A stretch of 64,000 nucleotides of DNA from Isoetes taiwanensis (GCA_021234155.1 JAJEKV010000011.1:24246442-24310441); one strand, 5' to 3'; shown: positions 37,213-48,099, numbered from the stretch's first letter. A program made the numbers and translations. The notes: generated by a model not told the origin, from the sequence alone.

Positions 37213-37369
37213 GGTAATTGCCAGGCTGAGGGGCATTCCGTCTTCGTAAAGGGCTCGGCCGCATAAGCCAAAGGCGGTGCACGGCGGCGCGAGCAGCGAA
37301 AGTCGCGCCGCCGAGTTTAAGCGGCCCGCCGGTGCCCTTTACGGAATGCCCGACTCATGGCAATTACAG
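37213..37369. mobile_element. Fold-back (hairpin) element, copy 2, inside copia
   Basis: GTAATTGCCA opens and TGGCAATTAC closes the 157-bp element. Further in, GGGGCATTCCGT and TAAAGGGC pair with GCCCTTTACGGAATGCCC. The centre holds a perfect 11-bp stem CGGCGGCGCGA / TCGCGCCGCCG near 37281-37312. It is far GC-richer than its surroundings. The flanking dinucleotide AG on both sides may be the target duplication. It resembles the element at 35905-36066. Confidence 0.7.
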
Positions 37370-37373
37370 GACG

Positions 37374-38148
37374 TAATCAACGGCACCTTTAAATTTCCAC
37401 CTATCTAATTATGCCACGTAGTTTTGTAGAAGTTCTAGAACCCGCCATAGCCGACCTTCAAGCTTGATTCAAAGTGGCGAGGAAATGTTGTCGAAATGAT
37501 GCATGCGGTTTGGTTTAGCTTAGAAGATCGAGAAAGGCGGTTCGGTTTGGCTTAGAAGATCGAGAAGGCGGGTCTTTGAAAGGTCCCATTCAAACCTAGC
37601 ATCCGTAAAACTTGGAAATGATTGAGTATTTTTGTGGGATGTCCTCAAGGAAATCGGCAACAAAGGAGCAGCGACAGTCTTTCTTTGCCGGAGTAAAAGC
37701 AGCAGGAAGCAATTAGTGTCCAAAACCATGTCCAGAATATGAGAAAGGCCAAGACGGGAGATGCAAAGGCGGAAGAAGAGGAAAATTTCTGGCTCCTCTG
37801 GCTTTTGCACACCTTGAAAGCTCGAAATCGCTCCTTGAAAGCTCCTTGAAATCGCTTGAAAGCTCCTTGAAAGCTTGAAATCGCTCCGGCTTTTGCACAC
37901 TGAAAGCTTGAAATCGCTCCTTGAAATCGCAGGCCATAACCAGGGATTTCTGAAAGAAGAAACGCTCCTGAAAGAAATGCTCCTTGAAATCCCTACCTTG
38001 AAATGATCGCAGGCCATAACCGAGGGGATTTACGGAAGAAAAAGCAGAGTCTTGGGAAGCGGCCGCTACCCCGAAAAATAGGAAGTCTGATTACGCATTA
38101 TAATTTTGGAAGAATAATGGCATAATTTAAAGGTGCCGTTGATTACGA
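37374..38148. mobile_element. 0.78-kb terminal-inverted-repeat element inside copia
   Basis: The left end TAATCAACGGCACCTTTAAA is matched perfectly by its complement at the right end, and the similarity continues into an AATTATGCCA motif a little further in on both sides. The flanking dinucleotide CG at each border could be the target duplication; with TA-starting repeats other readings are possible. The interior (about 37800-37990) is a tandem repeat of GAAAGCTCCTTGAAATCGC-like units. It has no coding capacity that I trust, so it is a non-autonomous element. It interrupts the copia frame, which resumes on the other side. Confidence 0.75.
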
Positions 38149-38245
38149 ACTTGCTTTCGACAAGAGCCTTAGTGAATATGTCTGCAGCTTGACTTGAAGT
38201 GTTAACATAACTCATTTGTATATACCCCTTTGCTGCTAAATCTCA
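38149..38245 (-). pseudogene. Copia RNase H C-terminal fragment
   Basis: The minus strand reads DLAAKGYIQMSYVNTS then SQAADIFTKALVESKF. The QxADIxTKAL motif is diagnostic of the end of Ty1/copia pol. The codon just before DLAAKG is TGA where an Arg codon CGA is expected, a likely C-to-T decay. The piece is cut on the right by the Helitron and on the left by the inverted-repeat element. Confidence 0.85.
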
Positions 38246-38679
38246 TCTTATCTTATATTATAATGTTTTAGTGCAAGTAATGGACCACGCCCTAAATCCA
38301 ACGGCTGAGATTTGATCACTAATTCTATGGTTGAGATTTGATGTTGTTGTATGGCGGTCGATGGCTCTTAAAAAAAGCAGCCGCCAACCATCTGGAAACA
38401 ACAGTTCGAAAGCTTTGTTTTGCTTTTGATTTATGGATATGGATTGGGTGCGTTGGCTGTGATGTTGTGCAGAACTGGGGCAACTGGGTTCTACTAGGTT
38501 CAGCGAATATATAGGGCAGTGGAAAATCCGGGACATCATATGGAATCTCGGGGTCAATTAGACTGCCATCAGAGCAAAAGGCAGCAGACTATGGGAGCTA
38601 GGGCAAGGATTTGCAAATGGCTATGGAAAGCATAAGCAGTTGGATAGCTGATTTCATGCTTTAAGGAGTTGGGTCCAAG

Positions 38680-40000
38680 ATTTGAACGGTTTTCATGGCA
38701 GTATCTATAGGAAGCAGCGTTTATGGTTCGGCTGTGATTTGTTGGCGTTGTCCATAGGAAGGAGGGTCTATGGTTCGGCTGTGATCCCTGCTTTTGAACA
38801 TCGTATTGTTTTATGTAACAATGAGAACTTGCAGGACCGGATTGAAATTGTAGAAGAACGAGTCCCTTTTTGTTTTTGGCACATGAGTTGAACATTAATT
38901 CTATGGAGTACGCAAAGTTGCAGAACGAGATATGTTCAAACAAGGACTCCTTGGTATTGTTTCAGGGCTCCTTGGTGCAAACTCTCGGTCTTTTTGTTGA
39001 TTTGGCTTTTTTACGGTTCAGGTATTGAAGGACACTAAGAATAACAAGGTAAATCTAAAATTCTTTGTTGGTTTAAGACATGTTAATCTATGAATTTGAT
39101 TTAATCTTCATAGGATATCATAGGATTTAAAGCGAAAGTGTTTGTTAGGATAATAAAGAAACTAACATGAAGTTGTCTGTTTCTTAAATCAGAGCGTGCT
39201 GAATCTAGAATCGTGTGGAGTTGGATATTGGGTCTTGACTGTATTTCAGGTCCCCATTGCATTTCTTATTATTTGTTGAATGGGCATATATGTTTGCAGA
39301 ACTATGCAAGAAAAACACGTTCAAAATATTCTGCATTCTTCATTTTGGGAAGAAAACAAATTCTCATTGTTTGCTGGAGTATTGGATTGACATGACCGTT
39401 AACCCTACAGTTTTGGAAATTGGAATGCACCCTTGGGTAAGTATTGAGAGGTGGGAACTTGAAAATTTATAAGATTTTTTGATCAATAAATCAGGTAATT
39501 GCTACAACTACTGCCTTCATGGTTTTCTTTTCTTCTTTGATGTAATGGCACAATTATGCCTCATTGGAAGCATGTTTAGTCTTCCATCAGAACGTCATGG
39601 CAGGTGACATGCTTTGGGACAAAGATCATTCACGTCAAGCTAAGGATAACGAGCTATGTCTACAGCATCTACCAAAGGTATATTACGAAATAAATATTCT
39701 GATTATTCTTATTCAATAAACAATATGTTGGGTTCAATAAAGAATCTATGTATTTGCTTTGGATTTGGCAAGAATTGATGTTTTTGGAATGCTACAATAG
39801 TTGGGGGGAGTGTATTTTTTATTTCCTTGCGCAGTACTCAGGAGACCTTTGTGCACAAGAACAAAAATCCTATTTGACTACCTGTGTCCTACCTGCACAA
39901 GACTATTCCATCCATGTCAAGAATCATGAGGGATGCTTCTCAGCTAATATTCAAATATGTAGGATAGCATGCAAGCTTGAGATGGTATTTTGATCCCACT
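38680..40000 (+). other. Helitron interior with possible captured exon pieces, unrecognised
   Basis: A 60-bp block with GGTTCGGCTGTGAT is duplicated near 38725 and 38772. Short plus-strand frames look coding-like, for example around 39595-39680, where an open stretch ends AAAGGTATAT (possible donor), and 39748-39990 (81 codons). I do not recognise any of them, and they may be pieces of captured genes or chance ORFs. Confidence 0.3.
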
Positions 40001-40589
40001 TATAGATGTTTACCTTCTATGGTAGCAACAAAATACAGATGTGCAGCTCCTCCATGAGTCATTTGCAAGAACCAATATGTTTGAACTATGATGTCAAGAT
40101 GTTCTTGGTATATGTCAAATTCTGCAATGGCATTGTCCAATTTGATAGGGCATGCATGAAGAAACATAAACCAAACTAACCCAAAGGTGCCTTGCAGTTG
40201 CAAGGCAAAGATGAACAATGATATGTGGTACAGAAGATGTTCCAAATTAAATATGTATTTGTCTAGATCTACATTACATGTACTCCATAATATAAGCAGA
40301 TTGAAGGTCTTTTTAAAGAGTAAACATAAAATTGTAATTCAGAATTGTAATTCATGTCTTTTTCAACTGTAAAATGTCAATTTCCTTAAGGATTATTTAT
40401 CAAGTCCCTTAAGGATATACACGATATAATGTTGAATTGTTTTAAATTGGTATTTATGTTATATCATTTTCAAAGATGTCTTGAATTGTTAAACGAATAC
40501 ATATGATATTCAAACATGTTGAAAAACAAGAAAACCTCCAATTTCAGCTAATAAAACTAGCGTTATATGGAATGTTGTGCAAAAACAAT

Positions 40590-40740
40590 GTCAAAGATGG
40601 TTACTGCATACATCAAGCATACAGTAATTGTTTCAACCATCTTTGACAACATTTTTTCAACCATCTTTGACAATATTTTAAATGCTCATCTTTGATAATA
40701 TTTTTCAACTATCTTTGACAATATTTTAAATGCTGATAAA
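40590..40740. repeat. Short tandem repeat inside the Helitron
   Basis: CATCTTTGACAATATTTT and variants occur about four to five times in a row. Confidence 0.7.
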
Positions 40741-40755
40741 CCCAATGAACATATA

Positions 40756-40850
40756 GGGTTTGCCATCGTAACCGCATATGCCAAACTTGGAGAAGGCCAA
40801 AGGCCCTTCAGTTGTATCAAGAAATGCAATTATTTGAGTGCTGATTATTT
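40756..40850 (+). pseudogene. PPR motif fragment captured by the Helitron
   Basis: The plus strand reads IVTAYAKLGEGQ, then after a one-base shift ALQLYQEMQLFEC. This matches the PPR pattern 't.mi.aYak.GegqeALqLf.qMq'. Only about one repeat remains, so it is a relic. It lies in the Helitron's own orientation. Confidence 0.5.
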
Positions 40851-41102
40851 ATTATGTATATGTTGATGATGAATCAAAAGAAGTGCAAATAGCTATGTGG
40901 AAAACATTTGCTTAAGTTCAAGAAATAAGTTGGGACACAAATTGAAGAGAACATAAAATATGTTCCCAACAAGTTTTCCTAATGCATATTGAAGACACCA
41001 TAACATATACTCTCAAAATTGAAGACAACATGAAGTATACTTCCAACAAGTTAATTTACAAGTTATCAAATTGTGCCCAGCAACGCTGGGCACTATAACT
41101 AG

Positions 41103-41208
41103 TAGAAAATGAATGTTCAACTCAATGTGTTTCGTCCTCTCATGATCAACTGGATTTTTGACAATAGCCATACAGCTTTGACTGTCAGTAAAAATCTGAG
41201 TGGGATTT
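41103..41208 (-). pseudogene. Copia RNase H, middle fragment
   Basis: The minus strand is open throughout and reads NPTQIFTDSQSCMAIVKNPV then DHERTKHIELNIHF. DSQSxxxIxKNP and HxRTKHIEL are diagnostic of Ty1/copia RNase H. The Helitron cuts it on one side (41102) and the 740-bp MITE on the other (41209). Confidence 0.9.
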
Positions 41209-41948
41209 GGGTAAAAGTATGCTGGTGGGTATCAAAAGCATGCGTCCGGACGCATGCTTTTAGCACCCCTGCTTCCTGCTTTTTTTTGGGTGCTCGTGGG
41301 TGCTCGTGGGTTCATTTTTTTACACTCTTCATTCTTCAGCCAAGAATCATTCCACATTGCTCGAATTTTCCATCAGATTAGCATCGATTTCATTAGATTG
41401 GAGTCTGACTAGTGCGCAGAAATGACCCAAACTCCAAATTGGCATGTGAATCTCCAATTAGTTGCTCAATCCATCATACCTTTTCATAAAACTTATCAAC
41501 CAAGGTAGGATTGTCATTTCGACCATATTCAGCCTAAAAGCCCCATCTAATTTTGCTTAAATTGGGCTGACTTAAGAGATTTCTCACTGTTTTACAAAAA
41601 ACCTGTTGCAAGAATGGGTTTTCTTTAATTTTTCACTCAATATCCCAAATTAGGTTCTGAAATTTTGCACGTAGGATATGGGTGCATGGCTGATTATGAA
41701 AATCTGAAAAGCCCCATCTGATTTAACTTAATTTGGGCTGAATTAAGAAATTTTGTTCTGTTTTACCAAAATTGCTGCAGAAATGGGTTTTCTCTAATTG
41801 CTTACTCAATATCCCAAAATTAGGCCCTGAAATTTTGCATATATGATCGAATTGCATGGCCGATTATGAAAAAAAAAAAAAAAAAAGTGTTGGAAAGTGC
41901 TGGGTGCTGCATCGCGTTTATTTGATACCCACCAGCATACTTTTGCCC
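41209..41948. mobile_element. MITE, 740 bp, with long terminal inverted repeats
   Basis: The ends GGGTAAAAGTATGCTGGTGG and, reverse-complemented, GGGCAAAAGTATGCTGGTGG continue with GTATCAAA. ATTT flanks both ends (41205-41208 and 41949-41952); a 2-bp reading with TGGG ends is also possible. Either way the host copia codons rejoin in frame. Just inside the left end is a perfect 28-bp palindrome (41234-41261, half-site AAAAGCATGCGTCC). The rest has two direct copies, about 171 bp apart, of a block starting AAAAGCCCCATCT (41536 and 41707), then poly-A at 41871-41886. No protein is encoded. Confidence 0.85.
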
Positions 41949-42691
41949 ATTTTCTTGTAAGCAATCTAACTCATTTAGTAGCCTTCTTAACCAAGCAATT
42001 TCTTTTGCAACTAGAGATGCAGCAGCATATTCTGCTTCAGCTGTGGCCATTGCTATAACACTTTGTTTCTTTGTTCTCCAAGTTATTGCACCTCCTCCCA
42101 ACATTATGCATACCCTGAAGTTGATTTCCTGCCACTAAGGTCTCCTCCCCAATCAACATCACTAAATGCTTCCAAATTTAATTTCTTTGAACTGTAGGTT
42201 AAACCATGATCTAATGTTCCTTTTAAATACCTCAGTACTCTTTTGCCAGCTGTCCAATGTAGTTTACTAGGGTTATGATTTCTTCTGCTGAGAATGTTGA
42301 CTGCATAAGCAATTTCAGGCCTTGTATTGTTTGCCAAGTAGAGCAAACAACCTATAAGAGCTCGATAAGGTATTTCTTCCATCTCTTTCCTTTCAGCTTC
42401 TGAAATCTCTAAGTCTGTTGTAAGCTTATGCCCTGGTACTATAGGTGTTTTAACTGAGTTAGCATATTCAAGGTTGAACCTTTTCAGCATGTTTTCAATA
42501 TGCCTGTGTTGCGTGAGCTTCAAAAAACCTTTTCCTCTGTCTCAAGTTACTTCTATTCCAAGAAAATGCTTTAACTCACCAAGATCTGTCATTCTAAATC
42601 TGTTCTTGAGGATTTTTTTACACTGATCTAAGCATGAAATGCTATTTGCTGCCATTATGCAATCATCCACATAAAGTGCAATGATGCAATA
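41949..42691 (-). pseudogene. Copia reverse transcriptase C-terminal part and RNase H N-terminal part
   Basis: On the minus strand, in order: ALYVDDCIMAAN with the YVDD catalytic motif of RT, MTDLGELKHFLGIEV, VKTPIVPGHKL, YRALIGCLLYLANNTRPEIA, WTAGKRVLRYLKGTLDHGL, the RNase H start FSDVDWGGDLSGRKSTSGYA, and GAITWRTKKQSVIAMATAEA then EYAAASLVAKEIAWLR. All are hallmarks of Ty1/copia pol. There is one in-frame TGA near 42541-42545 and one frameshift near 42104-42110. The element's proteins copy and integrate its RNA; this copy is dead. It is cut on the left by the MITE and on the right by the 11.6-kb element. Confidence 0.95.
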
Positions 42692-42754
42692 AAGCACAAT
42701 TTCATTATAATGGGAAAATTTTTAGTAAACTGGAATTTTTTTATTATGGGGGTT

Positions 42755-42855
42755 GTATAGACCTTATGCAGGGGTTGTATACACGTGTACAGTACCCTGT
42801 ATCATAGACCTTATGCAGGGGTTCTATACACGTGCAGTACCCGTGTATCATACAT
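42755..42855. repeat. Subterminal direct repeat of the 11.6-kb element
   Basis: GACCTTATGCAGGGGTT followed by .TATACACGTG..CAGTACCC.GTATCATA occurs twice in tandem with a period of about 50 bp. It begins about 65 bp from the element's left end. Such repeats often bind a transposase; that is inference here. Confidence 0.7.
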
Positions 42856-43544
42856 ACATGAATATTTAGAGAACATAATAACACGGTATCATATACCAAC
42901 TTCCAAACACAATAGAGACCAAAGTATGAACTATGTATGTCCCTAGTAACCTTCCCCAAGTTCCTAACCCCTTCCCTTCCCCTTTCCCTTAGCTGCGAGG
43001 TCTAACCCACGACGGGTTAGGAGTCAAAGCTCACGCTCATCCCATGCTGATTCTTCCCACCATATGGGGTACCTAGTCATTAGAAAAAGTAATTCCACGG
43101 GATAATACTCACGGAAGAAGAGCGGACCCAACTCCACAAAACCGTTGTACTCATTGTAGTACACCCTAATAAGGCCATACATCGTCCCTTAGAAATTTCA
43201 TGAATGAACTCGATATGTATGCATCCGGAGAGTGTGCTAAATATCCGTACGAAGAAGAGGCCTCAATTCTTTGTAGCATCTCGTCCGGATAAGGAGGGGT
43301 TCAAGCATTCCCCTCATTGCAAGTCTCCTATAACATTCGGATGGATTAATTTCCATCGGTGGCTCATGACCACAATCAAATCGCTCGAATGAAGTTGATC
43401 AACTCCATTGTAAGCTCCTTGGTGGGGCGTGGCGCAACCTCCACTCAAGAAATGGTCCCATAGCTCATCCATTCCGGGCCGCCTGAGAATGCACGGGGCA
43501 TGCTACTGAGGCCTTACGGAGTAGCCCGAGGGAGGATTGGGTCC

Positions 43545-44090
43545 AATCATTTAAAAAGCAAGCAAGGATCACCGAAGCGGAGCAAGGAACGGGGAGGCGC
43601 AAAGCAAGTAGCAAGTTCAAGAGCAAGCAACAAGATCAAGTAGCGAGGGGAGCACGGGAATGAAGTAGCAAGGAACAAGGATCAAGATCAAGTAGCAAGA
43701 TGCAATGAACAAGGAAGATCAAGTAGCAAGAAGATCAAGGAACAAGGAAGATCAAGGAGCAAGAAGCAAGGATCAAGATCAAGTAGCAAGGAACAAGATC
43801 AAGTAGCAAGATCAAGAGCAAGGAACAAGATCAAGTAGGAAGGAGCGGGGAATGAAGTAGCAAGGAACAAGGATCAAGATCAAGTAGCATTAGCAAGATC
43901 AAGAGCAAGGAACAAGATCAAGTAGGAAGAACGGGAATGAAGTAGCAAGGAACAAGGATCAAGATCAAGTAGCCAGAAGCAATGAACAAGGAAGATCAAG
44001 TAGCAAGAAGATCAAGGAACAAGGAAGATCAAGTAGCAAGAAGATCAAGGAACAAGGAATATGAAGGAGCAAGAAGCAAGGATGAAAAGT
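43545..44090. repeat. Short-period tandem repeat (CAAGATCAAG family)
   Basis: About 500 bp made of AAGGAACAAGGATCAAGATC, AAGTAGCAAG, GAAGATCAAG and similar units, purine-rich on the plus strand. Some higher-order blocks of about 130 bp recur (for example ATGAAGTAGCAAGGAACAAG near 43662, 43853 and 43936). Confidence 0.85.
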
Positions 44091-44109
44091 GAGAAGTGAA
44101 AACAAGGTA

Positions 44110-44255
44110 AAAGAATTTATAGCTCTGAATCAATAATGTTGAAGTATAATACCAATAATGTTGAAGTATAATACCAATAATCTTGACGATATAATACCAA
44201 TAATGCTCACGTATAATACCAATAATGCTGAAGTATTATACCAATAATTCTATAA
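44110..44255. repeat. 22-24 bp tandem repeat
   Basis: Five to six units of CCAATAATGTTGAAGTATAATA with small changes, directly upstream of a TATA-like box and a small ORF. Confidence 0.85.
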
Positions 44256-44259
44256 CGAC

Positions 44260-44266
44260 TATAAAA
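44260..44266 (+). promoter_or_regulatory. TATA-box-like sequence
   Basis: TATAAAA lies 35 bp before the ATG at 44301, straight after the 22-bp repeat array. The distance leaves room for a very short leader. It could serve the small ORF that follows. Confidence 0.4.
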
Positions 44267-44300
44267 GCAGCTCCATTCGGTAAGTCATTCATCTCCCATC

Positions 44301-44541
44301 ATGGCTTATAATATTTATGATGATCAGTTTGAGACCATTCTTTGCTCCATGAGCTACAATGATATTAATCGCTGCATCGTAAAGGTGTTAAAATTTGGAT
44401 CCTTACTTACAATCCAAAGCAGAAGGTCGTGAGTGTGATTGCCCCGGCCTTACTCGTGTTGTGATCCATCTTCTTTGGGTTCCTGAGCGCCATGCCTACG
44501 AGCTGAATGCGATCACAATAGCAGGGATTGATGATGAGTGA
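44301..44541 (+). pseudogene. Small gene-like ORF, frameshifted, unknown function
   Basis: The ATG at 44301 opens MAYNIYDDQFETILCSMSYN then DINRCIVKVLKFG. It runs off frame near 44430, after which another frame gives ECDCPGLTRVVIHLLWVPER then HAYELNAITIAGIDDE to a TGA at 44539-44541. Both halves have coding-like composition, and a TATA-like box sits just upstream. I do not recognise the protein (about 78 codons if the shift is ignored). It lies at the left end of the 11.6-kb element, convergent with the VGHTHDDID gene. Confidence 0.4.
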
Positions 44542-44780
44542 ATCATCGACTCTATAATGCCATCAATAATATGTGCATCTAAATTATATGTATGCCATCA
44601 ATAATGTGTGCATCGGATGTAATGATGTGTATTAAACACCTATTATAATAGATGTAAGGATGTTAGTATAAGCATAAATTAGGATGTATCGACAGCGTAT
44701 TAATTGTCCAAAATGCTTAAGTATTATAGCAAAAGAAATTACATACATGATTATCGAGAACATGGTGAGATTGAGAGCTT

Positions 44781-46640
44781 TTAGCTAATGCTATGTCCCC
44801 ACATGTCAACAATGTATTTTGGAATCTGAGCAGGTCTTGGTCTTTTGCCATTTGCATCCCATGCATAATGTATGGCATCTAACTTCTCATACCTTGATGG
44901 ATCGATGGATTGGGTGCCGTAGCGTTTAGTTAAGCAACTTTGTATAGTCACGACCAACGAGGCATCCACCATGATACATAAATGTGACCATAATTGGTAG
45001 ACTACGGATCTAGGATGGCATCTTCTTACGTAAAGCCCAACCACGTTGGAGTTTCATCGTCTCGGTCCGGACTAAAGCGAACATACCTTTTCGTAACATG
45101 TGCATGAGGATCAAACTCATCCATAGGCAACCTTGGGGCCCATCTGGCGGCCCCACAATACGTAGGCAAAGGTCTTACAAAACCGCGGCTTCATCGACCT
45201 CGGAGTAAATGCGGCTTGTAGAGGTTCTTGCCTTATGCATAACCAAAAGTTGTCATTTTGAGATCACGGAGATACATCTTCCAAACACAAAAGAATCTCG
45301 TTCGGTAATCCATAGTTGCTTTTGTCTTGTCGTTGCAAACACACTATCTTCGATTTTTCGCGAAGGAATTCCATAATGCTATGTACTTGCGATCTTTTGC
45401 GCCGGGCCGGGGAGATCTTTCAATGTCTTCCTTGGAGGGATATTTTTAGGCACCCTGTTGGTAGCGTTGGCTCACCATTTTCATCCTCCTTCCACATTCT
45501 TATTCCTTTTTACGGAATCCACTCTTTATGGGTTGGCGCATCTTATATTGCATAATGGGCCATTTCCCATCCATTTTAAATCGGAATAGCAATGGGTCGG
45601 TATGACTGTTAGGCGTTGGCCTTTATCGGGGATATATCCCTTGACAAAGCCTTTCCAATCTGGAACTTCATCCACAAAATATGGAACAGGAGACTTTGCA
45701 TTGCACTTGCTAAACAAGTAAAAGCAACTTCGGGCAAAGTTAGAGCATCGATGAACTCATTAGCGTCGAAAAGTTCCCAAACAATGCGTCAATATCATCA
45801 TGAGTATGCCCAACCATCATGAATCAACCTGAATCTCATCGAATACCTTAAGCCATGTCAAATAAAGAGGTAGGAGAACACATATCTATTTTTATTTTGA
45901 CCCGATGCATTATCCAAGCTGTAAGTAGAGATTTGAGGAAGAGGATTGAAGCCTTCTAAGTTGGCGGTAGAAGATGAAGGCATCTTCTCTTGTGTCTGCG
46001 CTAGCTTATCTTTGCGATGGTCGAGTATCTTTTAGGGCTTGCATCAATTTGCAATCGTAGTTACGCTTCCACCGGATCACCGCACTTGTCTTCTTAGGCA
46101 ACTCAAGATAGTGTAGGATCCTAGAGAGTGATCCAACATGAAAGTTTGAGTCATCCTTCCAAAGATCAAGAGAGAAATGGCCATAAGCCCGTCCACCATG
46201 ACCATGTGTCAATGCTCTGTCAAAATTTTGCTCTTCAAGCGATCTCCTCTCCAAGCAGTTTTTGCGAGATGGTGACTTCTTGGTGTGAGTGTTTTGACCT
46301 GATCCATCTTATCATGTATTATGCAAAGGTGACTTTTCGGTGAGCGATGTGATAATGCGCCAATGCCAATATTGACTCCTGGGGAGCGTTGTTCCAACAT
46401 ATGTGCCCGTAGTTGAATTGAAAGGTTCGCCTCTCCCTTGTATCTTTTGTTCTTTCCAATTTTTGCTTGATGACTACACATATGTTACACTTGGAGAATC
46501 TTTGTATTTTTGCTATCTTGGCGACGGAAACTCTTTCTTCCAAATATTGTAAAAAGAGGGCAAGGTTACACTCTTTCTGTCAATTCTTCCACCCCGGCAC
46601 CCACTTCCTTATGTATGCTCTTCTTATTAAGGATGGAAGG
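44781..46640 (-). pseudogene. Degenerate transposase-like gene with LDN...NKNRYVF / VGHTHDDID motifs
   Basis: The minus strand carries in order: FSKCNIC (46476-46496, possible zinc pair), LSIQLRAHMLEQRSPG, IIHDKMDQVKT (46290-46320), LTHGHGGRAYGHFSLDLW (about 46155-46215), FHVGSLSRILHYLELPK, LDNASGQNKNRYVFSYL (45868-45920), MVGHTHDDIDALFG (45777-45818), VPYFVDEVPDWKGFVKGYIP (about 45640-45695), KWMGNGPLCN, PRLPMDEFDPHAHV (about 45100-45145) and, near the end, YEKLDAIHYAWDANGK. I know this order from a large multicopy family in plants and animals, recalled as DUF7869-like. The conserved Asp residues in DKMD, LDN and HTHDDID could form an RNase-H-like active site (inference). Many frameshifts show this copy is dead. 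It is the best candidate for the transposase of the 11.6-kb element. Confidence 0.75.
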
Positions 46641-47900
46641 AAGTTTGCGAACATTCTCCTTATATCATCCTTTCCTTTTTGCTTCTATGTGGAATGCTCT
46701 CGCATTCTCACTAATGAAGGTATCAAGCACACTTTACGTAGCTAGTGTCCGCGGATCTAGGCTTCTTAGAGCTGTATTACCATGCTCGCCCGTTTTCCAC
46801 CTAACTTTCGAACCTCTTCCTCCAACTATAAAGCGTGGTGAGCAACTCCCTAGAGCCCCCAGCGCCATGCGGTGGACACACTCCACTCCAGGAGACCACT
46901 ACTTTAAGCCTCCGGCGCCCTGTATATAAGTTACACTCAACACATCAAAACAAGCGTAATCGGCCTTTGCTTGATTGAGAATAAAATTCTTTTCTTAAGG
47001 CACATACTTGCTCTCGGCTCGGTTTTTGACACATTAGTCCTTGCGGCATGTTGATTTTAGAGCACTCTTGATTGACTTTGGGCGCACATCCTCTCTGCTT
47101 GCTATCCCCTTTGGTTCCCCTCGACCCTCTTCACATAGTTATATTTCCTTTTCCTCTTGAATTGCTTCTCAACATCAGCTTCCAAGCACTCAACCACGAG
47201 TCATCATGTTCGAGAGCGGCTCGAGCTTGTAAATGTTGTGAAAGCTGTCCTACCATCATGAAGCAAAACATCATGGGTCTCGGGTTACTAAAGCTGATTA
47301 GCTATAGGCCTCTCGGCACAAGCATGACATGACACGATGTTTTGGTTTCCGTTGGATCTATTATGTTACCCTTTGTAAGCCCGACCTTTGATACACCCAA
47401 GAACTCATACGTCTATAGCATCGAGGATCACTAAAGACTATATTAAGCCTCAGAATATTTAGATCCAATCTTGGGAGTGAAGAATGTAGCATGGCAAACC
47501 TAGTAGATGCATTGCGGGTAGTAGGCTGTCTCATCTTGGGCTTAAACAACTTTGAGACCAAGGCGGGCAGCTAGATTCTCATGACCTCAATCTCCTCTAC
47601 TATCTCGTCTTCTTCATTTGTTCTTTGTATTGCTTGGTTCACCACGGTGGCGATGAAACCGATGTCCGTGAACTCTTGGCGGATGGTGGACTACTAGATG
47701 AATCCTCTTGTGAAGAGGGCAAATTGAGGGATCTCGAAGGCGTATCTTCACTTGAGGGGCCACTCATTTGGTTTTACATCCCTCTTAGGCCCTTTGAATG
47801 AATGTGCCCTCTTGCCTCACCAATGTTATCGCCCCTCCATGGGGGCTGGAAGCTCTGTCGATGGGATCACGGACTCAAAAGTGACCTCAATTACTACATT
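46640..47900. other. Interior of the 11.6-kb element, nothing recognised
   Basis: Several overlapping ORFs of 66-139 codons on both strands, none with a familiar motif and none consistently open. It may be the upstream part or introns of the VGHTHDDID gene. Confidence 0.35.
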
Positions 47901-48099
47901 TGAAGGATCTATTTCCTTCCCATGAAGAGTGGTTCTATTCAAAATATGTCCCAGGGCAACAATTGTGCTTCAGGCCGAATAGGTTATGCTGGGGAAAATT
48001 GAACTGTTTCAATCAAAGGCGAAACTTTTTTAGAACATATGAATTAGGCGAAAAATAAGCAATAAACAAGCAAAAGTGAAGCCATTTAGTATAGAAGAC

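Larger units (their letters stand above)
38246..41102 (+). mobile_element. Helitron, 2.86 kb, non-autonomous
   Basis: The 5' end starts TCTTATCTTATATTATAATG directly after a host A. The 3' end is the hairpin GTGCCCAGC-AAC-GCTGGGCAC, then TATAA, then CTAG, followed by a host T. TC at the 5' end, a GC-rich 3' hairpin a few bases before CTRR, and insertion between A and T without target duplication are the defining Helitron traits. The copia RNase H codons lie immediately on both sides and rejoin in frame when this segment is ignored. No Rep/helicase gene is present. It carries short gene-like pieces, including a PPR fragment, which fits the known habit of plant Helitrons to capture exons. Confidence 0.9.

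Noticed and set aside
43545-44255. CRISPR-like regular short repeats
   Set aside because: Units are contiguous, degenerate and have no unique spacers of constant length. The genome is a plant's. These are simple tandem repeats.
44781-46640. Assignment of the VGHTHDDID gene to hAT, Mutator, CACTA or Harbinger transposases
   Set aside because: None of the signature motifs of those families is present, and the 4-bp duplication of the host element does not fit them.
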